A stretch of DNA of 64,000 bases from Cryptosporangium phraense (lineage in GTDB: Bacteria; Actinomycetota; Actinomycetes; Mycobacteriales; Cryptosporangiaceae): positions 1 to 64,000 of the forward strand of contig NZ_VIRS01000033.1 of the NCBI RefSeq assembly GCF_006912135.1, given 5' to 3'. Positions 54,816 to 64,000 of the stretch are shown here, one piece after another. Both the position numbers and the translations under genes were made by a program. The notes below the pieces were generated by a model. The model saw only the letters and a list, made by a program, of their open reading frames with translations, was not told the DNA's origin and searched no databases. Each line of letters opens with the position of its first letter. The stretch's first letter is position 1.

Positions 54816-55442
54816 ATGGAGCTCTCCCTTCCGGCGAGGCTGTTCCTGCTCGCCTACGACCCGAAGAAGCGTCGGCTGACCAACCGCACCCACCTCGGCG
54901 TCCTGCTGCGGTCGGCCGCACTGACCGAGTTGGTGTTCGACGGGCAACTGACCGACGCCGACGGCCGGGTGGTGGCCGGCGGGGCCACCAGCGACCCGGT
55001 GCTCTCGCCGGTGCTGGCCGACGTCGCCGCGGGCACCCGGCCGCGCAAGTGGCAGAGCTGGGTCGACCGGCGCACGTCGGCGACGATCGCCGCGGTGCGG
55101 GAGCAGCTGGCGGCCTCGCACGTCATCCGGGCCGAGCGACGCAAGGTGCTGGGCCTGTTCCCGGTCTGGAGCATCGAGCTGCGCGACACCAGGCTGCGCA
55201 GCAAGCTGGCCGAGAACGCCCGCCGGACGTTACGGGGCGGCGAGCCGGTCGAACGCGTCGACCGGCGGGACGCGGCGGTGGTGGCGCTGGCCGCGGCCGG
55301 GCTGCTGGGCAACGTCGTCTCGCGCGGCGATCGGCGGCAGTACAAGCGGCGGATCGACGCGCTCTCGGAGCAGGTCGGGCCGACCGTGCGGGCACTGCGC
55401 AAGGCCGTCCAGTCACAGCAGGCGGCGGCCGCGTCGGGCTGA
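54816..55442 (+). CDS. GPP34 (GOLPH3-like) family phosphoprotein
   Basis: A 208-residue GPP34 protein: [20 protein letters not shown] then [20 protein letters not shown] is the family N-terminus, with [16 protein letters not shown] and [16 protein letters not shown] later. In eukaryotes GOLPH3 binds phosphatidylinositol-4-phosphate on Golgi membranes; in actinobacteria the role is unknown, though membrane association is likely. The start has GGAGGA upstream. It is the last gene of the SPFH-RHH-GPP34 operon and is nearly back to back with the convergent YibE/F gene. Confidence 0.9.
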   Translation: MELSLPARLFLLAYDPKKRRLTNRTHLGVLLRSAALTELVFDGQLTDADGRVVAGGATSDPVLSPVLADVAAGTRPRKWQSWVDRRTSATIAAVREQLAASHVIRAERRKVLGLFPVWSIELRDTRLRSKLAENARRTLRGGEPVERVDRRDAAVVALAAAGLLGNVVSRGDRRQYKRRIDALSEQVGPTVRALRKAVQSQQAAAASG

Positions 55443-55445
55443 CGG

Positions 55446-56888
55446 CTACTCGTCCTCGAGCGGGGGCTCGGCGACCAGGGCGGCGAGCGCGGTCGTGATC
55501 GGGACGGAGGCCACCAGGCCGATCGTGCCGACCAGCGAGCGGACGATCTCGCTGGCGATCGACTGGCCGGTCACCAGCGAGCCGAGGCTCTGGCCGCTCA
55601 CCGAGATCAGCAGGAGCAGCGGCAGCGAGGCCCCGGCGTACGCCAGCACGATCGTGTTCACCGCCGACCCGACGTGCGCCCGCCCGACCCGGATCGCCGC
55701 CCGGTACAGGTCGAAGCGGCTGCGGGGCGTCCGGGCCAGCTCGGCCACCACCTCGGCCTGCGTCACGGTCACGTCGTCGAGGACGCCCAGCGAGCCGATG
55801 ATGATGCCGGCCAGCAACAGGCCACGCATGTCGACGCCGCCCTCGACGGTCGAGAGGTAGACGCTCGACTCGTCGCCCAGGCCGGTCAGCTCGGTCAGCG
55901 CGGTGAACCCGGCCCCGAGCAGGCCGGTCAGCACCAGGCTGGCCAGCGTCCCCAGGATCGCGACCGACGTCCGGACCGAGACGCCGTGCGTCAGGTACAG
56001 CACGGCGAACATGATCGCGGCCGAGCCGACGACCGCGACCAGCAACGGCGGCGAGCCACCGAGGATGCCGGGGATGACGAAGAGCAGCAGGACCGCGAAG
56101 CTGACGATCAGCCCGCCGATCGCGGCCAGGCCGCGGATCCGTCCGAACGCGATGACGACGGCCGCCGAGAGCGCCACCAGCAGCCAGAGCGAACCGGCCC
56201 GCTGCTTGTCGACGATCGTGTAGCGGGACGCGTTGTCGCCGGTGCCGGCGATCACCAGCAGCACGACCTTGTCGTCGACGTGGACGCTCGGCGAGCCCGG
56301 TCCCTGCGGGAGTTCCATCGAGACCGTGTCGCCCTGGCCGGTGCCGTCGGTGACCTTGACCGTGGCGGTGCCGCACGGGCCGGTGATCGAGCCGGCGTCG
56401 GCCTCGGAGGTCTGCGGGCACGACTGTTCGACGACCTGGGTGACCGTGCCCTCGGCGCGCTGCTGCTGGGCGCTCTGCTGGTTCGCGCTGCTGTAGTGGA
56501 TCTGGCCCGGCCAGAGCAGGATCAGGCCGACGATCGTGGCCAGGACGGCCGGGACGAGGATCGCGATCACGGCTTTGCGGGTGCGCTCGGAGACCGGGTT
56601 GGTGGCCGAGTGGACGTGGCTGTGCACGTACTCGCCCTCGGCCAGCCCGGCCCCGACGTGCTGGTGCTGTTCGTGGTGGCGTGCGTCCTGGCGGGGCTGG
56701 GCCGGCTGCGGGGGGATCGGTACGGCGGCTCGGCCGGAGGAGTGGTCCGGGTGGTCGGGTGGGTGGCCCGGGTTGCGGAAGTTGAGCTGGTCGTACGTAC
56801 CTTCCGCGTACTGCGGCGGGGGCGCACCGTAGGCGTACGGATCGTCGGCGGGCGGCCAGCCCGGCGGAGGACCGTTCCGGTCGGCCAT
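55446..56888 (-). CDS. YibE/F family membrane protein
   Basis: About 480 residues. A Pro/His-rich cytoplasmic tail (~1-95) precedes the first membrane helix (AVIAILVPAVLATIVGLILL), an extracytoplasmic domain with two Cys, and about seven further helices. YibE/F motifs include GLAAIGGLIVSFAVLLLFVI, LGVLDDVTVTQAEVVAEL and RVGRAHVGSAVNTIVLAYAG. The function is unestablished; transport is assumed. The start is ATG 56888 with GGAGGAG 8 bases before it, rather than GTG 56906. Confidence 0.9.
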   Translation of the reverse strand: MADRNGPPPGWPPADDPYAYGAPPPQYAEGTYDQLNFRNPGHPPDHPDHSSGRAAVPIPPQPAQPRQDARHHEQHQHVGAGLAEGEYVHSHVHSATNPVSERTRKAVIAILVPAVLATIVGLILLWPGQIHYSSANQQSAQQQRAEGTVTQVVEQSCPQTSEADAGSITGPCGTATVKVTDGTGQGDTVSMELPQGPGSPSVHVDDKVVLLVIAGTGDNASRYTIVDKQRAGSLWLLVALSAAVVIAFGRIRGLAAIGGLIVSFAVLLLFVIPGILGGSPPLLVAVVGSAAIMFAVLYLTHGVSVRTSVAILGTLASLVLTGLLGAGFTALTELTGLGDESSVYLSTVEGGVDMRGLLLAGIIIGSLGVLDDVTVTQAEVVAELARTPRSRFDLYRAAIRVGRAHVGSAVNTIVLAYAGASLPLLLLISVSGQSLGSLVTGQSIASEIVRSLVGTIGLVASVPITTALAALVAEPPLEDE

Positions 56889-56961
56889 CTGATGCTCCTC
56901 CGACACGGCTACAGTTCCGCCGAATCAAAGCAGACGTGCCTACCGAACGCGAGGAGCGGGT

Positions 56962-57573
56962 GTGACCGCTGAGAGCCGCCCGGACGGCGTCCGGCTGACG
57001 TTACTGACGCACCCGGCGACCGACGCGCTCGCCACCACCGCGTTTCCCCAGGACGAACCGCTCCTCCCGGCCGGAGTGCGGGCGGCCCGGGACGCGGCGG
57101 GGCGGCTGGCCGGGTTCCGCTCGGCGGCCTGGCGGTGCGGCCCGGCCCTGCGCTGCCGGCAGACCGTCGCCGCGTTGGGCGGCACCGGCGTCACGATCGA
57201 CGACGGCCTCGACGAGTGCGACTTCGGGCACTGGCGCGGGCGGACGCTCGACGAACTGGCCGCCGCCGATCCGTCCGGTTTGGAGGCCTGGCTCACCGAC
57301 CCGGACGCCGCCCCGCACGGCGGCGAGTCCGTGCGCGACCTGCTGTACCGGGCGACGAAGTGGCTCGACGAGGTCGGTACCGGCCCGGTCCGGACGGTCG
57401 CGGTGACCCACGCGTCGATCGTGAAGGCCGTGTTGGTGGTGGCGCTGAACGCCCCGCCGTCGGCGTTCTGGCGCCTCGACGTCGCTCCGCTGACCCGGAC
57501 CGACCTGTCCGGCCGGCCCGGGGCCTGGACGGTCCGGCGCACGGCCGAGCGGCTCCGGTCAGACGCCGAGTAG
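56962..57573 (+). CDS. histidine-phosphatase-fold protein with altered active site
   Basis: A 203-residue member of the phosphoglycerate-mutase-like superfamily. The first motif, usually RHG, is LLTHPATDA: the catalytic His is kept but Arg and Gly are replaced. The second basic position is missing or moved (CGPALRCRQTVAAL), the acid HWRGRTLDEL and the late VTHASIVKAVLVVAL (second His) remain. It may be a weak phosphatase or a binding protein. It is divergent from the YibE/F gene and 80 bases upstream of mutA. Confidence 0.85.
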   Translation: MTAESRPDGVRLTLLTHPATDALATTAFPQDEPLLPAGVRAARDAAGRLAGFRSAAWRCGPALRCRQTVAALGGTGVTIDDGLDECDFGHWRGRTLDELAAADPSGLEAWLTDPDAAPHGGESVRDLLYRATKWLDEVGTGPVRTVAVTHASIVKAVLVVALNAPPSAFWRLDVAPLTRTDLSGRPGAWTVRRTAERLRSDAE

Positions 57574-57653
57574 CGCCCGGACAGAACCGATCCAGCGGTT
57601 ACCCGGGCCACACTTCCGCGGGGGTCGAGCGCATCCGGCCCTACCATCCGGAC

Positions 57654-59500
57654 ATGACGGTGCCGTCCGAGAAACTGTCCCTGGCCGCCGGCTTCGAGCC
57701 GGCCGATCGGGCCCGCTGGCGGGAGCTCGCACTCGCTGTGCTGCAGAAATCCCGTCGCGCCACCGACGAGACCCCGGCCGAGGCGGTCGACGACCTGCTC
57801 AGCACGGTGACCTACGACGGGATCCGGATCTCGCCGCTCTACACCGCGGGCGGGAGCCCGGAACCCGGCGCGCCGGGCTTCCCGCCGTTCGTCCGCGGCA
57901 ACCGTCTGCGTGACACGACCGCCGAGGGTGGCGAGCGCCCCGGCGGGTGGGACGTCCGTCAGCGGCACGCCGACCCCGACGTCACGGCGACGAAGGCGGC
58001 GATCGCCGCCGACCTGGAGAACGGGGTCACGTCCCTCTGGCTGGTCCTCGGCGACGCCGGCCTCCCGGTCGCCGCGCTGCCCGAGGTGCTCACCGACGTC
58101 TACCTGGACCTGGCCCCGATCTCGATCGACGCCGGCCCCCGGACGCGGGAGGCCGCCGAGGCGTTCTTCGGCCTGGCCGCCTCCGCGCCCGACGGCGGCG
58201 CCGTCGGCAGCAACCTGGGTGCCGATCCGATCGGCCTGAGCGCCCGCACCGGAGTCCCGGCCGACCTGACCGTGCTCACCGACCTCGCCCGGCGCACCTC
58301 CGGCACCGGAATCCGGGCCGGGCTCGTCGACGCGACGGTCTACCACGAGACCGGCGGCTCGGACGCCCAGGAGCTCGGCCTCTCGATCGCCACCGGCGTC
58401 GCCTACCTCCGCGCGCTCACCGACGCCGGCCTCCCGGTTGGGGCCGCGCTGGACGAGCTCGAGTTCCGCTACGCGGCCACCGCCGACCAGTTCCTCACGA
58501 TCGCCAAGTTCCGGGCCGCTCGCCGCCTCTGGGCCCGGGTGGCCGAGGTCAGCGGGGCCCCGGACTCGCCGCAGCACCAGCACGCGGTCACCAGCAGCGC
58601 GATGATGACCGGCCGCGACCCCTGGGTGAACCTGCTCCGCACCACGCTGGCCTGCTTCGGCGCGGGCATCGGCGGCGCCGACGCGGTCACCGTCGCCCCG
58701 TTCGACGCGGTCCTCGGCCTCCCCGACGCGTTCTCCCGCCGGATCGCCCGCAACACCCAGTCACTGCTGCTCGAGGAGTCCTCGCTCGGCCGCGTCCTCG
58801 ACCCGGCCGGCGGCTCCTGGTACGTCGAGAGCCTCACCGACGAGCTGGCCCACGCGGCCTGGGAGGTCTTCACCGGCGTCGAGCGGGCCGGCGGCATCGC
58901 CGCGGCCCTGGCCTCCGGCCAGGTCGAACGCGACCTCGCGACGGTCTGGGAGCAGCGGAAGGCCAACCTGGCGCACCGCCGGGACCCGCTCACCGGCGTC
59001 AGCGAGTTCCCGAACCTCACCGAGAAACTGCCGATCCGGACGCCGTCCCCGGCGCCGCGCAGCGGCGGGCTCCCCCGCGTCCGCTACGCCCAGGACTTCG
59101 AGGCCCTGCGGGACGCCGCCGACGCCGCCCCGCAACGCCCGGCCGTCTTCCTGGCCACGCTCGGTCCGTTGGCCGCGTACACCGCCCGGGCGACGTTCGC
59201 TGCGAACCTGTTCCAGGCCGGCGGCATCGAGACGATCCCGGCCGGCCCTGACCTGGGCCCGGCTGAACTGGCCGGAGCGTTCCGGGCCAGCGGCGCCACG
59301 GTCGCGGTGCTCTGCTCGACCGACAAGATCTACGCCACCGACGGCGAGACCGCGGCCGCCGCGCTCCAGGACGCCGGAGCCACCCGGATCTGGCTCGCGG
59401 GCAGGAACGGCACGCTGCCGAACGTCGAGAATTACGTTTTCAGCGGGTGCGACGCGGTCGGGGTGCTGACGACGACGCTCGACGACCTGGGAGTGGCGCG

Positions 59501-59504
<4 letters not shown>
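57654..59504 (+). CDS. mutA: methylmalonyl-CoA mutase small subunit
   Basis: A 616-residue subunit from ATG 57654. It shares the mutase barrel ([77 protein letters not shown]) but lacks the cobalamin DxHxxG motif in its C-terminal domain, as expected for the non-catalytic chain. With MutB it converts L-methylmalonyl-CoA to succinyl-CoA, feeding propionate and odd-chain or branched catabolism, or supplying polyketide units in reverse. It overlaps mutB by ATGA. Confidence 0.93.
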
Positions 59505-61666
<2,162 letters not shown>

Positions 61667-61727
61667 CTTTTTGCTACGCCGCCCGGCGAACCACCGCCCG
61701 GCCGGTCGAATCTCGGCGGAACGCGGA

Positions 61728-62714
61728 ATGAGCCGACCTCCGGCCCCGGATGTCGATGCCTACGCGGCCGGCGTGCTCGCCGGAGACCGGGCGTGGATCG
61801 CGCGGGCGATCACGCTGGTGGAGTCCCGCCGGGCCGACCACCGCGTCGCCGCCCAGGACCTGCTGGTCCGGCTCACCGGCGCGGCGCCGGCCCGGGTGCG
61901 GCGGGTCGGCATCACCGGCGTCCCCGGCGTCGGCAAGTCGACGTTCATCGACGCGCTGGGCGTGTCGCTGACGTCGGCCGGTCATCGGGTGGCCGTGCTG
62001 GCCGTCGACCCGTCGTCGACCCGGACCGGGGGCTCGATCCTCGGCGACAAGACCCGGATGGCCCGGCTGGCCGTGGACCCGTCCGCCTTCATCCGGCCCT
62101 CGCCGAGCGCGGGCACGCTCGGTGGTGTCGCCAAGGCCACGCGCGAGGCGATGGTGGTCGTCGAGGCGGCCGGGTACGACGTCGTGCTGGTGGAGACCGT
62201 CGGCGTCGGGCAGTCCGAGACCACGGTGGCCGAGATGGTCGACTCGTTCCTGCTGCTGACGCTGGCCCGCACCGGTGATCAGCTGCAGGGCATCAAGAAG
62301 GGCGTCCTCGAGCTGGCCGACGTCATCGCGGTGAACAAGGCCGACGGGCCGCACGTGCGCGACGCTCAGCGGGCCGCGCGCGAGCTCGCCGGAGCGCTGC
62401 GGCTGATCCACAGCGAGCACACCGTCCCGGTCCTGACCTGCAGTGCCGCCGACGGCACCGGGCTGACCGAGATCTGGGACCAGATCGTCCAGCACCAGGA
62501 CCGGCGGGCCGCCTCGGGTGCCCTGGAGGCGCGCAGGCGCGAGCAGCAGGTGCGGTGGGTCTGGACGATGGTGCAGGACCGCCTGCTGTCCTCGCTGCGG
62601 GACGACCCGCGGGTGGCCGAGCTGGCGCCGAAGGTCGAGCAGCAGGTGGCGGACGGGACGCTGACGCCCGCCCTGGCCGCCGACGAGATCCTGGACGCGT
62701 TCCGGACGCCGTAG
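61728..62714 (+). CDS. meaB: methylmalonyl-CoA mutase-associated GTPase MeaB
   Basis: A 329-residue G3E-family GTPase. GVPGVGKST is the P-loop, followed by VDPSSTRTGGSILGDKTRM, ETVGVGQSET (switch/Walker B region) and VNKADG (base recognition). MeaB loads and protects the cobalamin cofactor of the mutase. ATG 61728 is chosen by homology of the N-terminus; the frame opens earlier at 61671. It completes a mutA-mutB-meaB operon. Confidence 0.94.
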   Translation: MSRPPAPDVDAYAAGVLAGDRAWIARAITLVESRRADHRVAAQDLLVRLTGAAPARVRRVGITGVPGVGKSTFIDALGVSLTSAGHRVAVLAVDPSSTRTGGSILGDKTRMARLAVDPSAFIRPSPSAGTLGGVAKATREAMVVVEAAGYDVVLVETVGVGQSETTVAEMVDSFLLLTLARTGDQLQGIKKGVLELADVIAVNKADGPHVRDAQRAARELAGALRLIHSEHTVPVLTCSAADGTGLTEIWDQIVQHQDRRAASGALEARRREQQVRWVWTMVQDRLLSSLRDDPRVAELAPKVEQQVADGTLTPALAADEILDAFRTP

Positions 62715-62724
62715 GGTCGGGTGC

Positions 62725-63099
62725 GTGCAACTCGATGCCGCTGCCCTGGAGTTCGTGACCGCCCGCCACCTGGCCACGCTGACGACGCTGCGCCCGGACG
62801 GGACGCCGCACGTCACGCCGGTGGGGTTCACGTGGGATTCCGATGCGGGCCTCGCGCGGGTGATCTGTTCCGGTCCGTCGCGGAAGGCGCGCAACGCGGC
62901 CGAGACCAAGCGGGTCGCGCTGTGCCAGGTCGAGGGCGGCCGGTGGATCACGCTCGAGGGTGTGGCGTCGGTGGTGTCCGACCCGGAGCGGGTCCGCGAG
63001 GCCGAGGAGCGGTACGCGGCGCGCTACCGCCAGCCCCGCGAGAACCCGCTGCGCGTCGTTCTGGAGATCACCGTGGACCGGGTGCTCGGCCGGTTCTGA
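62725..63099 (+). CDS. PPOX-class (probably F420-dependent) oxidoreductase
   Basis: A 124-residue split-barrel flavin/F420 protein: ATLTTLRPDGTPHVTPVGFT and CSGPSRKARNAAETKRVALC are the cofactor-facing strands of this family. Such proteins in actinobacteria often bind F420 or FMN and reduce small substrates; the natural reaction is unknown. The GTG start is 11 bases after meaB. The stop abuts a hairpin shared with the convergent excalibur gene. Confidence 0.9.
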   Translation: MQLDAAALEFVTARHLATLTTLRPDGTPHVTPVGFTWDSDAGLARVICSGPSRKARNAAETKRVALCQVEGGRWITLEGVASVVSDPERVREAEERYAARYRQPRENPLRVVLEITVDRVLGRF

Positions 63100-63143
63100 C
63101 GACTAATCGGGGTTATTTCGGCCCGGATGAGCCCGATAAGTCG
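63100..63143. terminator. bidirectional terminator
   Basis: CGACTAATCGGG and CCCGATAAGTCG form a 12-bp stem with one mismatch and a 20-base loop. It fills the whole gap between two convergent genes, so it can end transcripts from both. Confidence 0.8.
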
Positions 63144-63707
63144 TCACTCGCAGCCGATGCCGTCGTCGTCGCGGTCGAGGCCGGCTCGGTAGCCGGGTTC
63201 GCCGCGATGGATGGGAGCCGCCCCGGCGGCGCGGACCGCATCGCAGTTGGCGTAGTAGACGCCGGCGGGCGCCTCCGACTTCTTCGGAGGCGCGGGCTTC
63301 GGCGCGGTCGTTTTCGGCGTCGCCGGCCGCGGGGCCGCGGTCGTGACCCGGGGCGCCGCCGCGCGGGTCGTCGCCACCGGGTCGGGCACCGATCCGGCGG
63401 CGTTCGAGCCGGTCGTTTCGGAACCCGTCGCCGCGCCAGGTACCGCGTCACCCACCAGCGGAGCCGCCGTCTGCGTGGCACTCGGCGACTCGGTCTCCGA
63501 CGCCGAGGGCGTCACACTCGGCGACGCGGGCTCGGTAGCCGCGACCACCGACGCGGTCGGCGACGGGTCGGGCGAGTCCCCGAACACCGCGACGGCGCCA
63601 CACACGCCACCGCAGAACAACACGAGCACCCCGCCGAGAAGCAACGCGATCCAGTGCCCCGGACGCAAACCTGTGCGACGGCTGGGAACCTGCGGTGAAT
63701 GAGTCAC
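63144..63707 (-). CDS. membrane-anchored excalibur-domain protein
   Basis: A 187-residue protein with one N-terminal membrane segment (GHWIALLLGGVLVLFCGGVC), a long Ser/Thr/Ala/Pro-rich stalk, and a C-terminal excalibur domain. The latter reads YYANCDAVRAAGAAPIHRGE followed by the calcium loop DRDDDGIGCE. Excalibur domains are found on extracellular actinobacterial proteins and bind Ca2+. The role is unknown. It is convergent with the PPOX gene. Confidence 0.9.
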   Translation of the reverse strand: MTHSPQVPSRRTGLRPGHWIALLLGGVLVLFCGGVCGAVAVFGDSPDPSPTASVVAATEPASPSVTPSASETESPSATQTAAPLVGDAVPGAATGSETTGSNAAGSVPDPVATTRAAAPRVTTAAPRPATPKTTAPKPAPPKKSEAPAGVYYANCDAVRAAGAAPIHRGEPGYRAGLDRDDDGIGCE

Positions 63708-63916
63708 CGCGCGATGTTACGAATCCACCACGCGCAGTTCGTACCACCGAGCGTGCACTCGGGGGCGCCACGCGGCCGAAACCCGCGTGCCGACCGGCCG
63801 GGGACCGTCCGCCGTCCAGCGGCGCCCGTCACCGCGCGGCCGACCGTTACCGCCGGTCGGGCGGTATCCGTCGGCGGGGCGTCCGGGCCGAACGGGTCGA
63901 CCCGGACTTGTCAGAC

Positions 63917-64000
63917 CTATTCCAGCGGGCTCGGGTTGGCGGTGGGCGAGAGGACCGCGCCGGCGTTGCGCCAGCCGGTCCAGTCACTCGCCACCCGCCC
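63917..64000 (-). CDS. C-terminal end of a gene cut by the window edge
   Basis: The minus strand from the right edge reads one open frame of 27 codons (GRVASDWTGWRNAGAVLS then PTANPSPLE) to a TAG at 63919-63917. The composition is protein-like, but there is too little to name a family. Confidence 0.45.
   Translation of the reverse strand, partial: GRVASDWTGWRNAGAVLSPTANPSPLE

Overview
The window is very GC-rich, uses GTG/TTG starts freely and packs genes tightly with 4-base start/stop overlaps. This, with the gene content (F420-type PPOX enzyme, methylmalonyl-CoA mutase pair, RsbU/SpoIIE partner-switching modules, LCP and excalibur envelope proteins, GPP34 protein), points to an actinobacterium. 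Three c-di-GMP-type proteins and a chemotaxis receptor/CheW pair suggest a motile or zoospore-forming actinomycete; a Cryptosporangium-like genus is a guess, not a conclusion.

Layout. 0-4 kb: two membrane DUF3105 proteins flank a DUF305 protein, followed by tRNA-Arg(CCG). 4-8 kb: a small hypothetical, a cyclase-family hydrolase, a secreted PGRP/amidase, and a CaiB/BaiF CoA-transferase broken by an apparent frameshift. 8-12.4 kb: a 1322-residue hybrid kinase/phosphatase and its STAS partner. 12.4-14.1 kb: a lower-GC patch with a TIR-domain membrane protein and a 30-residue Cys/Tyr-rich peptide gene with a strong ribosome binding site and terminator. 14-17.6 kb: xanthine-dehydrogenase-type genes. 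17.7-27.3 kb: GGDEF-EAL protein, BioY, an ARMT1-type phosphatase, a divergent MFS/TetR pair, an agmatinase-family enzyme and an EAL-HDOD protein. 27.3-32 kb: a triple-CheW protein and a soluble receptor with five tandem PAS repeats. 32-35 kb: CDF metal exporter and an ABC exporter divergent from a MarR regulator. 35-38.7 kb: pirin and a carboxylesterase, separated by a decayed IS5-type element that landed in their shared CTAG stop junction. 38.7-46 kb: CYTH-CHAD protein, a membrane-linked protein with an LPMO-like fold that lacks its copper ligands, a diguanylate cyclase, two regulators, peptide deformylase and a GDT1 manganese exporter behind a yybP-ykoY riboswitch. 46-53.5 kb: acyltransferase-SGNH, LCP protein, and a STAS / RsbP-like phosphatase / RsbQ cluster. 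53.6-55.4 kb: an SPFH / ribbon-helix-helix / GPP34 operon under a promoter whose spacer is a perfect palindrome. 55.4-64 kb: YibE/F protein, a degenerate histidine phosphatase, the mutA-mutB-meaB operon, an F420-type PPOX protein, an excalibur protein and the tail of a cut-off gene.

Two themes recur: signal integration (partner switching, c-di-GMP, PAS/GAF sensors) and envelope or metal handling. The candidates most worth follow-up are the SPFH-RHH-GPP34 operon, the copper-less LPMO-like protein, the Cys/Tyr mini-peptide next to the TIR gene, and the PAS-array receptor with its triple CheW. All functions are read from motifs and family knowledge; no searches were run.
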